Positions 1 through 7,107 of a stretch of DNA of 18,401 bases are shown here, one piece after another. Within the stretch, counting starts at the first letter, position 1. Every line of letters begins with the position of its first letter. The DNA comes from Gemmataceae bacterium (GTDB taxonomy: Bacteria; Planctomycetota; Planctomycetia; Gemmatales; Gemmataceae), in NCBI GenBank assembly GCA_020847555.1, contig JADLBT010000272.1, forward strand, positions 1-18,401, read 5' to 3'. The notes under the pieces were generated by a model, which had not been told where the DNA came from, ran no database searches, and saw nothing but the letters and a program-made list of their open reading frames with translations. The position numbers and the translations under genes were made by a program.

Positions 1-1810
1 CCCCCTCCCCCACGAGGGGGGAGGGGGGGTGCGGGGGCCAAACCGCCTGACGCACCACGGGGGGGCGGCCGTCGTGCAGGAACGCCATCGCCAGGTCGGC
101 CACCTGATGCCCGCGGTAATGCAGACGCAGCTGGCCGGTCGCCTCGAAGGTGCCCAGGACCGTCGCCTCGACGTCCTCGCTCCTGCACAGCGCCTCCAGC
201 GCGGACCACCGCTCCGGCGGCACGGCGAGGATCATCCGCTCCTGTGCCTCGGAGATCCAGATCTCGGTGTACGACAACCCCTCGTACTTCAGCGGCGCCC
301 GCTCCAGGTGGACCGTCGCGCCGAGCTTCTCGCCCATCTCGCCGACCGCCGAGCTGAATCCGCCGGCGCCGCAGTCGGTGATCGCGTGGTACAGGCCGGC
401 GTCGCGCGCCTGCAGCAGCACGTCGAGTACCTTCTTCTCGGTGATCGCGTTGCCGATCTGCACTGAGCCGCCGCTCTCCTTCTCCGATTCGGCGGTCAGC
501 TCGATCGAGGAGAAGGTCGCGCCGTGAATGCCGTCGCGGCCAGTGCGCCCGCCGACAGCCACGATCAGATCGCCCGCCTCGGTTCGCTTGTGGGCGCGAT
601 CGACCGGGATCAGCCCGACCGTGCCGCAGTAGACGAGCGGGTTGCCCAGATAACGCGGATCGAACACGACGGCGCCGTTGACGGTCGGGATGCCCATGCG
701 GTTGCCGTAGTCGCGCACCCCGGCCACGACGCCCTGCATCACCTTGCGCGGGTGCAGTACGCCCGGCGGCAGCGCCTCCGGCGGGGTGTCGGGCGGGGCG
801 AAGCAGAAGACGTCGGTGTTGCACACCGGCTTCGCCCCCAGGCCGGTGCCGAGCGGGTCGCGGATCACCCCGCCGAGGCCGGTGTTCGCTCCGCCGTAAG
901 GCTCGATCGCCGACGGGTGGTTGTGCGTCTCGACCTTGAAGCAGACGTGGTACTTCTCGTCGAAGCGTACCACGCCGGCGTTGTCCTCGAAGACGCTCAC
1001 GCACCAGTCGTCCGCGCCAAGCCGCCGCCGCAGCTGCTGGGTCGCGCCGAAGATCGTTTCCTTGAGGAGGTTGTCGATCCGCTTCCCGTTAAAATCGATC
1101 TGCCCCTTGAGCGTCTTGTGCGAGCAGTGCTCCGACCACGTCTGGGCGAGCGTCTCCAGCTCCACGTCGGTCGGGTCGCGGCCGAGTGCGCGGAAGTGCG
1201 CCTGGATCGCGTGCATCTCGGCGAGATTGAGCGAGAGCTGGCCCGCGCGGCTGAGTCGCAGCAGCCCCTCGTCGTCCAGGCCGCGCAGCGGCACCACCAC
1301 GAGGCGGAAGGTGTAGGGCTGGCCGAGCTTCAGGTGGTCCAGGTGCAGCTCGCCGCTGACGATTTGCTCGATCGCCTCGTTCGCGATGACCCGGCGGAGT
1401 GCGGCCTCGTCCGGCGGCGCCAGGCCGTCCGGCTCCAGGACGTACCGGCGGAACGTCCGGACCGACTCCAGCGGCACGCCGAGCGTCCGCGCCGCCTCCC
1501 GCACGCTGTCGGCGGCCGGATCCATCACGCCGGGCTTGAGCAACACCGTCCAGTGCAGCGCCCCGGGCGGCCTGTCGGTAGGCAGCGGGATGGAGTTCAC
1601 CACCGCCTCCTCGACCAGCGGGTCGCAGAGGAGTTCGGTCGTGAGGCGCGTGGCCTGGTCCAGGGACAGCTCCCCTTCGAGCAGGTAGCCGCGGGTACTG
1701 CCGAGCAGCTCCTGCAGTTCCTCGCGGTGGGTCAGCAGCCGATACTCCGCCTGGACGCGGTCCAGCTCCGGATCGGCACCGACGGAACTGATCTCAACTT
1801 CCCAGAGCAT
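1..1810 (-). CDS. purL: Phosphoribosylformylglycinamidine synthase with N-terminal PurS-like region, 3' end missing
   Basis: FGAM synthase performs the fourth step of purine synthesis, converting FGAR to FGAM with ATP and glutamine-derived ammonia. The frame is open from ATG 1810 to the left edge, giving 603 visible residues and no stop. Seen: WSEHCSHK at residues 225-232, ETHNHP at 294-299 followed by a Gly-rich [11 protein letters not shown] stretch, a GGRTGRDG loop, and DCGAGGFSS; these are hallmark PurL motifs. Residues about 80-125 ([14 protein letters not shown]...) resemble the small PurS subunit, so PurS and PurL appear fused, as in other long bacterial forms. The C-terminal part is outside the window, so a fused glutaminase cannot be judged. 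The start overlaps the 3' end of tyrA by 17 nt, implying co-transcription and possibly translational coupling. Near the edge, after a VVRQAVW stretch, the frame crosses a perfect C/G-rich palindrome and reads [12 protein letters not shown], probably a linker insertion. Confidence 0.95.
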   Translation of the reverse strand, partial: MLWEVEISSVGADPELDRVQAEYRLLTHREELQELLGSTRGYLLEGELSLDQATRLTTELLCDPLVEEAVVNSIPLPTDRPPGALHWTVLLKPGVMDPAADSVREAARTLGVPLESVRTFRRYVLEPDGLAPPDEAALRRVIANEAIEQIVSGELHLDHLKLGQPYTFRLVVVPLRGLDDEGLLRLSRAGQLSLNLAEMHAIQAHFRALGRDPTDVELETLAQTWSEHCSHKTLKGQIDFNGKRIDNLLKETIFGATQQLRRRLGADDWCVSVFEDNAGVVRFDEKYHVCFKVETHNHPSAIEPYGGANTGLGGVIRDPLGTGLGAKPVCNTDVFCFAPPDTPPEALPPGVLHPRKVMQGVVAGVRDYGNRMGIPTVNGAVVFDPRYLGNPLVYCGTVGLIPVDRAHKRTEAGDLIVAVGGRTGRDGIHGATFSSIELTAESEKESGGSVQIGNAITEKKVLDVLLQARDAGLYHAITDCGAGGFSSAVGEMGEKLGATVHLERAPLKYEGLSYTEIWISEAQERMILAVPPERWSALEALCRSEDVEATVLGTFEATGQLRLHYRGHQVADLAMAFLHDGRPPVVRQAVWPPHPPSPLVGEG

Positions 1811-2636
1811 CGCGACCTCTCTTTCCCTGAGCGAGCAGAGCGCTGACGGTGGCGGCGTCGCCGGCCCGCAGCGCGCCCTCGAACTGGCCGAGGCGCGCCC
1901 CGACCCGGTCGAGCGCCTCGAGGATGGCGGACCGATTCTGTTCCAGGATGGCGGTCCACAGGGTCGGGTCGCCCGCGGCCACGCGGGTCGTGTCACGGAA
2001 CCCGGTGGCGGTCAGCTCGTACAGCTCCGGCGGGAGTACCCCTGCCAGGGCTGCGGCGAGCAGGTGCGGCAGGTGACTGGTCAGGGCGAGGGCACGGTCG
2101 TGCTCCCACGGGTCCATGACCCGCACGCGCGCCCCCAGCGTGCGCCAGAAGCCCGTGGTCTGCTCCAGCGCCTGGGGGTCGGTCCACGGCGCCTTCGTGA
2201 CGACGGTTACCCGGTCCTGGAACAGATCGGCGCGGGCGTGCTCGGGGCCGCGCTTCTCCGAGCCGGCGAGCGGGTGGCTGCCGACGTAGGCGACGCCCGG
2301 CGGCAGGCGCTGCCCGATTTCGGTGACGATCGCTCCCTTCGTGCTGCCCGCATCGGTGAGGACGGCGCCGGGACGGCAGACCGCGGCTGCGGCCATCACC
2401 TGGCGGGCGATCAGATCGACGGGAGTGCAGAAGACGAAGAAGTCGGACGCACGCGCCGCCTCGGTCAGGTCGAGCGACCAGGCGTCAATGATCCCGAGCC
2501 GGAGGGCGCGTTCCAGGCTGTCGCGCTGGCGGCCGACGCCGACGACGCGCCCGGCGAGGCCGCGCTGTCTCGCCGCGGCCCCGATGGAGCCGCCGATCAG
2601 GCCGACGCCGACGATGGTGAGGGTTTGGATATGCAT
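1794..2636 (-). CDS. tyrA: Prephenate dehydrogenase
   Basis: This enzyme oxidatively decarboxylates prephenate (or arogenate) to the tyrosine precursor in the shikimate-derived branch, in the cytoplasm. The predicted protein is 280 residues, the usual size for a stand-alone TyrA without chorismate mutase or ACT domain. Seen: a Rossmann nucleotide-binding GVGLIGGS at residues 10-17, DAGSTKG at 95-101, the catalytic-region [10 protein letters not shown] at 121-130, a SHLPHLLA helix at 187-194, and GFRDTTR at 212-218 typical of the prephenate-binding face. ATG 2636 was chosen because it starts right at the Rossmann strand; an in-frame TTG at 2645 would add three residues, and neither has a clear Shine-Dalgarno sequence. 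The stop overlaps the purL start by 17 nt in another frame. A TATAAT box lies about 40 nt upstream. Confidence 0.95.
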   Translation of the reverse strand: MHIQTLTIVGVGLIGGSIGAAARQRGLAGRVVGVGRQRDSLERALRLGIIDAWSLDLTEAARASDFFVFCTPVDLIARQVMAAAAVCRPGAVLTDAGSTKGAIVTEIGQRLPPGVAYVGSHPLAGSEKRGPEHARADLFQDRVTVVTKAPWTDPQALEQTTGFWRTLGARVRVMDPWEHDRALALTSHLPHLLAAALAGVLPPELYELTATGFRDTTRVAAGDPTLWTAILEQNRSAILEALDRVGARLGQFEGALRAGDAATVSALLAQGKRGRDALGS

Positions 2637-2675
2637 CAGCGACAACGAATGGGCGGAGGGAGGGGCGACAATGGG

Positions 2676-2681
2676 ATTATA
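2676..2681 (-). promoter_or_regulatory. Candidate -10 box for tyrA-purL
   Basis: The minus strand reads a perfect TATAAT, ending about 40 nt before the tyrA ATG in otherwise GC-rich DNA. No convincing -35 hexamer lies at 16-18 bp; CTGACC is present but 22 bp away. It is a plausible start site for tyrA-purL separate from ftsK. Confidence 0.45.
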
Positions 2682-2725
2682 GAAGGAGGGATCAGCCGTG
2701 TGGGGTCAGGGCCGGGAAAGGCAGC

Positions 2726-2796
2726 AAAGCCCACGGATGGCGCCCCGTGGATAGAGCGCTGGGGACGTGGCCCACGGGGCGCCACCCGTGGGCTTT
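2726..2796. repeat. 71-nt paired-palindrome element, copy A (REPIN-like, intergenic)
   Basis: Two 25-nt arms (2726-2750 and 2772-2796) flank a 21-nt centre. The right arm matches the reverse complement of the left at 24 of 25 positions. Each arm is itself a hairpin: CCACGG...CCGTGG on the left and CCCACGGG-N6-CCCGTGGG on the right (2771-2792). The whole element aligns without gaps to 12705-12775 (53 of 71 identical by hand count) and shares the same 25-21-25 layout with 15533-15603. It lies between ftsK and tyrA. No transposase or RAYT gene is nearby. Confidence 0.85.
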
Positions 2797-2821
2797 ACCC
2801 CGCTGTTCCTGCCCCGCGCCA

Positions 2822-5122
2822 CTACCCGCTCTTCTTCACCTCGTCCCAGCGCTCCGGGGTGTACAGCACCTCGCGCGCATTGGACCCGTTGTAGGAGCCG
2901 ACGATACCGTCTTCCGCCATGAAGTCGATGAGCCGCGCCGCCCGGCCGTAGCCGATCCCAAGCGTCCGCTGCAGCAGCGATACGCTCCCGCGTCCCTCGC
3001 GCACGACGATGTCGATCGCCTGCTCGTAAACGTCGTCGCGCGCCCGCAGCCCTTCCAGGAACGACCCCTCGCCGGCGCCGCCGACCGACGTGCGCAGCTC
3101 CATCAACTCCTGGGCGTAGCACGGCTGGTCGCATTCGAGGTGCTTGACCACTCGTTCGATCTCGCGGTCGCTGGCATAGGTGCCCTGCGCTCGCACCAGG
3201 GTACTCGTCCCCGGCTGCAGGAACAGCAGGTCGCCCTTGCCGAGCAGCTTGTCGGCCCCCATCTCGTCCAGCACCACCCGGCTGTCGGAACGACTCGATA
3301 CCTGGAAGCAGATGCGCGCCGGCAGGTTCGACTTGATCAGGCCGGTGATCACGTCCACCGTCGGCTTCTGCGTCGCGACGACGAGGTGAATCCCCGCCGC
3401 CCGCGACTTCTGCGCCAGACGGATGATGTGGCTCTCCATCTCGCGCTTCATCTGCATCATCAGGTCGCCCATCTCGTCCACGACGATGACGATGTACGGC
3501 ATCCGCTCGGGGATCTGTCCGCGCTCCTCCTCGTCGTCAACGGGCTGCACGCGGCGGTGGATTTCCGACAGGCTCAGTTCGTTGTAGGCGGCGATGTTGC
3601 GGACCCGCGCCCGGCTCAGCAGGTCGTAGCGCTCCTCCATCTTGTCCACCGCCCACGACAGGATCGCCTCCGACTTCTTCGCGTCGATCACGACCGGGTG
3701 CATCAGGTGCGGCAGCTTGCCGAACTCCAGCAGTTCGGTGCGCTTCGGGTCGATGAGGATCAGCTTGACCTGATCGGGCCGGCGTGTCATCAGGATGCTG
3801 AGGATGATCGCGTTGAGGCAGACCGACTTGCCGGTCCCGGTGCGGCCGGCGATGAGCAGGTGCGGCATCTCCGCCAGGTCGTAGACGAGCGGTCGGCCCT
3901 CGGTGTCCTTGCCCAGGAACAGCGGGATGCGCGCCTTCGCCGTCTTCTTCCCGGCGGCGAGGACCACGTCCTTGAGGCGTACCTCCGCCCGGTGCTCGTT
4001 CGGCACCTCGATGCCGACGGTGTTCTTGCCGGGGATCGGGGCGACGATGCGCACGCTTGGGACGCGCAGGTTCAGCGCGATGTCGTCCCCCAGCCCGGTC
4101 ACCTTGCTGACGCGCAGTCCGGTTTCGAGAGCGACCTCGTACTGCGAGATCACCGGCCCGGTGTTGATGCCGACGACGCGCACGTTCAGACCGAAGTCGG
4201 TGAACGTCTTCTCCAGCAAGGCCGCCTGCTCGCGCAGCTTCTGGTCGTGTTCCTCGAACGGGAACGGCGGTGCATCTTCCAGCAGCGCCAGCGGCGGCAG
4301 TTCGTAATCGTCGAAGCGCTCGTCGTCGAGCGCCGGCCCGGGGCGAACGATGCGCAGTTCCGGGACCGCGGTCGCGCCCGGGGCGATCGCAGGGGAGGGC
4401 GGATCGTCGTCGGCATCGGCCGGGGCCGGATGGCGGATCGCGATGCCGTCCCCCTCCGCAGGCGCCTCCGCCTCGGCCGGGCGAGGCCGTCTCGATCCGC
4501 GAAGTGTCCTGGCGGGAGGCGAGTCGCCGACGGACTGCTCCGGTCGTGCGAGGAACACCACGACGGCGCGCAGCCCACGAACGGTAGCGCGACCGATCTG
4601 CCAGGCTCCGCGGAACCACCGGACCAGCACGAAATCCAGCGCCAGGATCAACCCGACCGCGACGCAGCCAGACACCAGCCCGGCCCGGGCGGGCCAGTCG
4701 AAGGTGTCCGCGAGCCAGGCCGCGAGCCAGGCGCCGACGGCGCCGCCGCTGCCGGTCAGCGGACCGCCCAGCACGTCCGGCCCGAGTCCATCGGCGAGGA
4801 CGGCGGTACACGGGGTCAGGATCAGCCACCCCGCCAGCCGGCGCGACCAGGTGAAGGCGCTGTGGCGCAGGAACAGCAGCAGGACCAGCACGAACCAGCT
4901 GGCCAGCAGCAGGTAGACCGCCCAGCCCAGGGCCGCGAATAGCTCGGTCGCCAGCCACGTCCCGGCCGGCCCGAGCAGGTTCGGCGGGACCGGCCGGGGC
5001 GAGTAGGAGCCGGCCAGGACCAGCCCCGGTTCGTGGCTGAGGACGCAGGCGGCGAGGAGAAGCCCAGCGACGAGCAGACCCCAGGCGGCGAGATCGAGGT
5101 GCGGCCGGCGGTGGTCCTCCAT
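2822..5122 (-). CDS. ftsK: FtsK/SpoIIIE-family DNA translocase
   Basis: This is a membrane-anchored hexameric ATPase that pumps chromosomal DNA toward the division site and helps dimer resolution and segregation. The predicted protein has 766 residues. Order seen: four hydrophobic segments (about 11-29, 60-85, 96-115, 148-167); a Pro/Ala/Asp-rich cytoplasmic linker (about 195-290); a motor core with Walker A GRTGTGKS at 426-433, LILIDPKRTELLEF near 454-467, Walker B IVIVVDEMGDL at 544-554, and ATQKPTVDVITGLIKSNLP at 583-601; and a winged-helix gamma domain at about 697-755 (SVSLLQRTLGIGYGRAARLIDFMAEDGIVG in outline), which in relatives reads polar KOPS sequences. ATG 5122 is preferred because GGAG lies 8 nt upstream and the first membrane helix follows directly; an upstream in-frame ATG at 5170 would add 16 residues and has no such site. 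The linker is shorter than in the large enterobacterial FtsK and is closer to SpoIIIE. Confidence 0.95.
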   Translation of the reverse strand: MEDHRRPHLDLAAWGLLVAGLLLAACVLSHEPGLVLAGSYSPRPVPPNLLGPAGTWLATELFAALGWAVYLLLASWFVLVLLLFLRHSAFTWSRRLAGWLILTPCTAVLADGLGPDVLGGPLTGSGGAVGAWLAAWLADTFDWPARAGLVSGCVAVGLILALDFVLVRWFRGAWQIGRATVRGLRAVVVFLARPEQSVGDSPPARTLRGSRRPRPAEAEAPAEGDGIAIRHPAPADADDDPPSPAIAPGATAVPELRIVRPGPALDDERFDDYELPPLALLEDAPPFPFEEHDQKLREQAALLEKTFTDFGLNVRVVGINTGPVISQYEVALETGLRVSKVTGLGDDIALNLRVPSVRIVAPIPGKNTVGIEVPNEHRAEVRLKDVVLAAGKKTAKARIPLFLGKDTEGRPLVYDLAEMPHLLIAGRTGTGKSVCLNAIILSILMTRRPDQVKLILIDPKRTELLEFGKLPHLMHPVVIDAKKSEAILSWAVDKMEERYDLLSRARVRNIAAYNELSLSEIHRRVQPVDDEEERGQIPERMPYIVIVVDEMGDLMMQMKREMESHIIRLAQKSRAAGIHLVVATQKPTVDVITGLIKSNLPARICFQVSSRSDSRVVLDEMGADKLLGKGDLLFLQPGTSTLVRAQGTYASDREIERVVKHLECDQPCYAQELMELRTSVGGAGEGSFLEGLRARDDVYEQAIDIVVREGRGSVSLLQRTLGIGYGRAARLIDFMAEDGIVGSYNGSNAREVLYTPERWDEVKKSG

Positions 5123-5515
5123 GAGGAAACTCCGGGGGCGAGCGCATGGGCGCCGCAGGACAATGGACATGGTGGGCGCCTGGTACGGCGCGTCAGTCCT
5201 CCATAATCGCCGACGCCACGGACCCGCCGCCCGCAGAAAATGGGAAAACGAGGCGATACCTGAGGCCGCACGGGCGCACAGCTGCTACAACCCGCGCCAC
5301 CGGGACCAGCAGTTCAAGCCCTTTGCGCTCCTGGCGTCTTTGCGCGAAACATCCTCCGAGGCTGCACGACTGGTAATCCGGGCACAGGAGGGAGACGTCC
5401 ACGAGCGAGGCCGGATGAGCGCGGCGCCGGGGTTGGTCGATAGAGGAGAGCGGGGTACGCGAGCCGCGCCCCAGATTGTGCATCCATCCCCCGGCCCGGA
5501 GGCTTCGTCCCCCGC
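5123..5515. other. Divergent intergenic region upstream of ftsK and the 97-aa gene
   Basis: About 390 bp lie between two divergent genes. It contains the CTTTGCG-type short repeat at 5321-5350. A GATTAT on the minus strand at 5208-5203 could be a -10 for ftsK but has no acceptable -35. No credible coding frame or further signal was recognised. Confidence 0.6.
5321..5350. repeat. Short CTTTGCG-type dispersed repeat
   Basis: Two exact CTTTGCG heptamers (5321-5327 and 5338-5344) flank a degenerate middle unit and are followed by CGAAAC. Sequences of the pattern CTTTGCG(T)-n-CTTTGCG are, from general knowledge, scattered between genes in many unrelated bacteria. Only one copy is in this window, so family membership is inferred from the motif alone. 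Confidence 0.45.
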
Positions 5516-5809
5516 ATGGACGCCGTCGTTGCCCTGCCGACCCTGGACGAGCTGCGCCGCCACGTGCTGGCCACGCTTTGCGCCCACGACCACCTCGACC
5601 CGAACCAGACCCCGCTGTTGCAGGCGCTCGTCAAGCGGCGCGACCGGCCATGCGGGCTGTTCTTCCAGGCACAGGGGCCGCGCCTGCTGCGGACCTATGC
5701 CGTCTGGGCCGGGGAGGAGAATCGGATCCTCTTCTACGACTCGGCGGGAGCGCGCTTCGCGGAGGTCCGCCTCAGCGACGCCCCCGACCCGCTCAAACTC
5801 GCCGGGTGA
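5516..5809 (+). CDS. Conserved-looking hypothetical protein, 97 aa
   Basis: A small soluble protein, MDAVVALPTLDELRRHV at the start, with no signal peptide or membrane segment. The central part (about 40-85) alternates hydrophobic and charged residues (GLFFQAQGPRLLRTYAVWAG, then NRILFYDSAGARFAEVRLSD), suggesting a small beta-rich fold after two N-terminal helices. It is probably a planctomycete-restricted family, but no function can be assigned. GGAGG lies 13 nt before the ATG, rather far; no better start exists. Codon use fits the neighbours: third positions are almost all G or C. It ends 91 bp before the next plus-strand gene, which has its own promoter candidate. Confidence 0.75.
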   Translation: MDAVVALPTLDELRRHVLATLCAHDHLDPNQTPLLQALVKRRDRPCGLFFQAQGPRLLRTYAVWAGEENRILFYDSAGARFAEVRLSDAPDPLKLAG

Positions 5810-5832
5810 GGGGCCGGCCCTCCAGAGATGCG

Positions 5833-5861
5833 GTGACCGGGCTGCCTCGCCTGGGTATACT
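5833..5861 (+). promoter_or_regulatory. Sigma70-like promoter candidate for the PH-like membrane protein gene
   Basis: GTGACC (5833-5838, 4 of 6 to TTGACA) and TATACT (5856-5861, 5 of 6 to TATAAT) are separated by exactly 17 bp. Transcription would begin near 5868, leaving a leader of about 33 nt to the ATG at 5901. Confidence 0.5.
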
Positions 5862-5900
5862 TGAAGCAGTCCGTGAGCCCGCACCTCTTCGGAGTGGCCC

Positions 5901-6509
5901 ATGCCCGACGATCGCTTTCAGCCGGCCCGGTTTGACGCTCCGGTGCCGGATTTCACGTCCAACCTCACCTGGCAGAAGCAGCGGTTGCCGTCGTGGCTCG
6001 CCCGGCGCCTGCTGCGCCCGGACGAGTACCTCACCTGGGTGCGCGGCCCGCGTTTCAACCCGTGGTGGGAGCGCGCCGTTACCCACCCCGGGCTGTTCGT
6101 GCTGGCGCTGCTCCTCGCCGCCGGGTGCGTGGCGGTCGGCAGGCTGAGCGTCGAATCCTGGGCCAGGATGCCCCTGCTTCCTGCCCTCGTGGCCATCGGC
6201 CTCGTCGTCGGGTCCATCTACGTGCTGGCCATCGCGAACGCCTACTTCACGCGCCTGGTGGTGACGAACTTCCGCCTCGTGGTCATGCAGGGGTATGAGA
6301 TCTGTCGTGTCTGGAGTATCGACGCGCTGCCGCCTTCGCTCGTTCGGTATCGGGTGAGCAGGAGCGGCGAGAGGAGTCGGACCGTCGATCTGGAGGCGCT
6401 GCAAACCATGCTCGGCTCGTCGTCCGACCAGTTCACCGATCAGAAAACGATCCGGGCGCTGAGCAAGCAGCTGGACCGGCTGAACCCGCCCGAGGAGAAG
6501 TGCCGCTGA
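5901..6509 (+). CDS. Membrane protein with bacterial PH-like (DUF304-type) region
   Basis: The protein has 202 residues. Seen: an N-terminal cytoplasmic stretch with RLLRPDEYLTWVRGPRFNPWW (about 36-56), two hydrophobic segments at about 63-81 and 91-113, then AYFTRLVVTNFRLVVMQGYEICRVWSIDALPPSLVRYRV in outline (114-152), the pattern of membrane-flanked bPH_2 domains in which a beta strand of the form TxxRLVxxxG follows two helices. The C-terminal 40 residues are charged and probably helical. Members of that family sit at the inner membrane; their substrates are mostly unknown, so no specific role is proposed. GGAG lies 6 nt before the ATG, supporting the start. The gene is followed by a palindrome at 6547-6574 and converges with the small minus-strand genes. 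Confidence 0.75.
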   Translation: MPDDRFQPARFDAPVPDFTSNLTWQKQRLPSWLARRLLRPDEYLTWVRGPRFNPWWERAVTHPGLFVLALLLAAGCVAVGRLSVESWARMPLLPALVAIGLVVGSIYVLAIANAYFTRLVVTNFRLVVMQGYEICRVWSIDALPPSLVRYRVSRSGERSRTVDLEALQTMLGSSSDQFTDQKTIRALSKQLDRLNPPEEKCR

Positions 6510-6546
6510 CCTGGCAGCGCGCCGTTTGTGAAGGGGAATACGGCGA

Positions 6547-6574
6547 AGGCCCACGGGGCGCGCCTCGTGGGCCT
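6547..6574. repeat. Solitary palindromic arm between convergent genes; possible terminator
   Basis: A 28-nt inverted repeat with no unpaired bases apart from one G-T pair: nine outer pairs (AGGCCCACG/CGTGGGCCT) around a GGCGCGCC core. The sequence CCCACGGGGCGC...CGTGGGC matches the right arm of the 71-nt elements, but no second arm lies at the expected distance. On the plus strand it is followed by a pyrimidine run and GTTTTA, so it may also terminate the transcript of the membrane protein gene. Confidence 0.7.
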
Positions 6575-6588
6575 CTTTCTCTCCCGTT

Positions 6589-6783
6589 TTACCCGAGGCC
6601 GGGCAGGTGAGGTCCGGTGTCCAGGTCTTCCAGGATGGACATCTCCTCGGGCGGCGACCCCTTGATGCGCAGCTCCTTCTCGCGCTGCCGCATCTCCGCC
6701 TCGGTCGCCTCCAGGTGATGCTGCAGCTCGTCCATCTCGCGTTCGAGCTGCTCGATCCGTTTGTCGGCGTTGCTGGTTGCCAT
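6589..6783 (-). CDS. Small coiled-coil protein, 64 aa
   Basis: The encoded protein starts MATSNADKRIEQLEREMDEL and ends in GPHLPGLG. Residues about 8-42 form a regular heptad of Leu and charged residues (IEQLEREMDELQHHLEATEAEM), indicating a coiled coil. The last 20 residues are Pro/Gly/Asp-rich and probably extended. ATG 6783 is preferred over longer in-frame starts because AAGGAG lies directly upstream at good spacing. It lies 29 nt downstream of the other small gene and is probably co-transcribed with it. Function unknown; a structural or adaptor role would be a guess. Confidence 0.7.
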   Translation of the reverse strand: MATSNADKRIEQLEREMDELQHHLEATEAEMRQREKELRIKGSPPEEMSILEDLDTGPHLPGLG

Positions 6784-6812
6784 GACTGCTCCTTCTCGCA
6801 AGCAGGGCGCGC

Positions 6813-7022
6813 TCAGCGCCCCGGTTTCATGTTTCTCGGTTCGCCATAATACACCTCGTCGGGCACTTCCAGCCAGATGAGGCTGGCATCCTCGGACGCG
6901 ATCGCCTCCGCCTCCGCGACGGTCAGGCCGCTGCAAGCCGGGTCGATGTGGTCGGCCTCCTTGTTCAGGGCCAGCCCTTCCTGCTCGGCGAACTGGATCG
7001 CATCAAAGCCGATGAGTCTCAT
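6813..7022 (-). CDS. Small acidic hypothetical protein, 69 aa
   Basis: The protein starts MRLIGFDAIQFAEQEGLALNK (first 18 or so residues a beta-helix pattern), continues with an acidic helix TVAEAEAIASEDASLIWLEV, and ends YYGEPRNMKPGR. The start is set by a textbook AAAGGAGGG ribosome binding site ending about 5 nt before the ATG. There is no signal peptide or membrane segment. It precedes the coiled-coil gene and is divergent from the DUF1549/DUF1553 gene. The phrase T-V-A-E-A-x-x-I-A-x-E-D-x-S-L-I-W-L looks like a conserved small domain, but I cannot assign it to a characterised family. Confidence 0.7.
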   Translation of the reverse strand: MRLIGFDAIQFAEQEGLALNKEADHIDPACSGLTVAEAEAIASEDASLIWLEVPDEVYYGEPRNMKPGR

Positions 7023-7107
7023 GGTCCCTCCTTTCCGGTGCCGGTCCGGGTCATCCCCGGAGAGCGCATCGAGGGTAGGGGGTGCAAGTTCCGTGCCGGG
7101 CGCTGTC

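Larger units (their letters stand above)
2637..2821. other. Intergenic region between ftsK and tyrA
   Basis: This 185-bp gap holds the 71-nt palindromic element at 2726-2796 and the TATAAT box at 2676-2681. No reading frame here looks real. The element lies downstream of the ftsK stop and upstream of the tyrA promoter candidate, so it could also insulate the two transcripts, although no T tract follows it on the minus strand. Confidence 0.7.

Noticed and set aside
524..1846. 440-codon plus-strand frame opposite purL
   Set aside because: Antisense shadow; the minus strand carries PurL signature motifs throughout.
2726..2796. Reading the palindromic elements as ordinary rho-independent terminators only
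   Set aside because: No T tract follows copies A or C, and copy B is inside an intact coding sequence, so termination cannot be their common property.
2747..4942. 731-codon plus-strand frame opposite ftsK
   Set aside because: Product is His/Arg/Asp-rich without any domain pattern, and ftsK on the other strand is unmistakable.
5285..5902. 205-codon minus-strand frame in the ftsK upstream region
   Set aside because: It is antisense to the 97-aa gene and lacks a ribosome binding site or domain; its far end is in the repeat-containing intergenic stretch.
6597..6936. Longer 115-aa version of the coiled-coil protein starting at 6936
   Set aside because: The extra N-terminal 51 residues are antisense-like low-complexity sequence overlapping the 69-aa gene; the AAGGAG site precedes ATG 6783.
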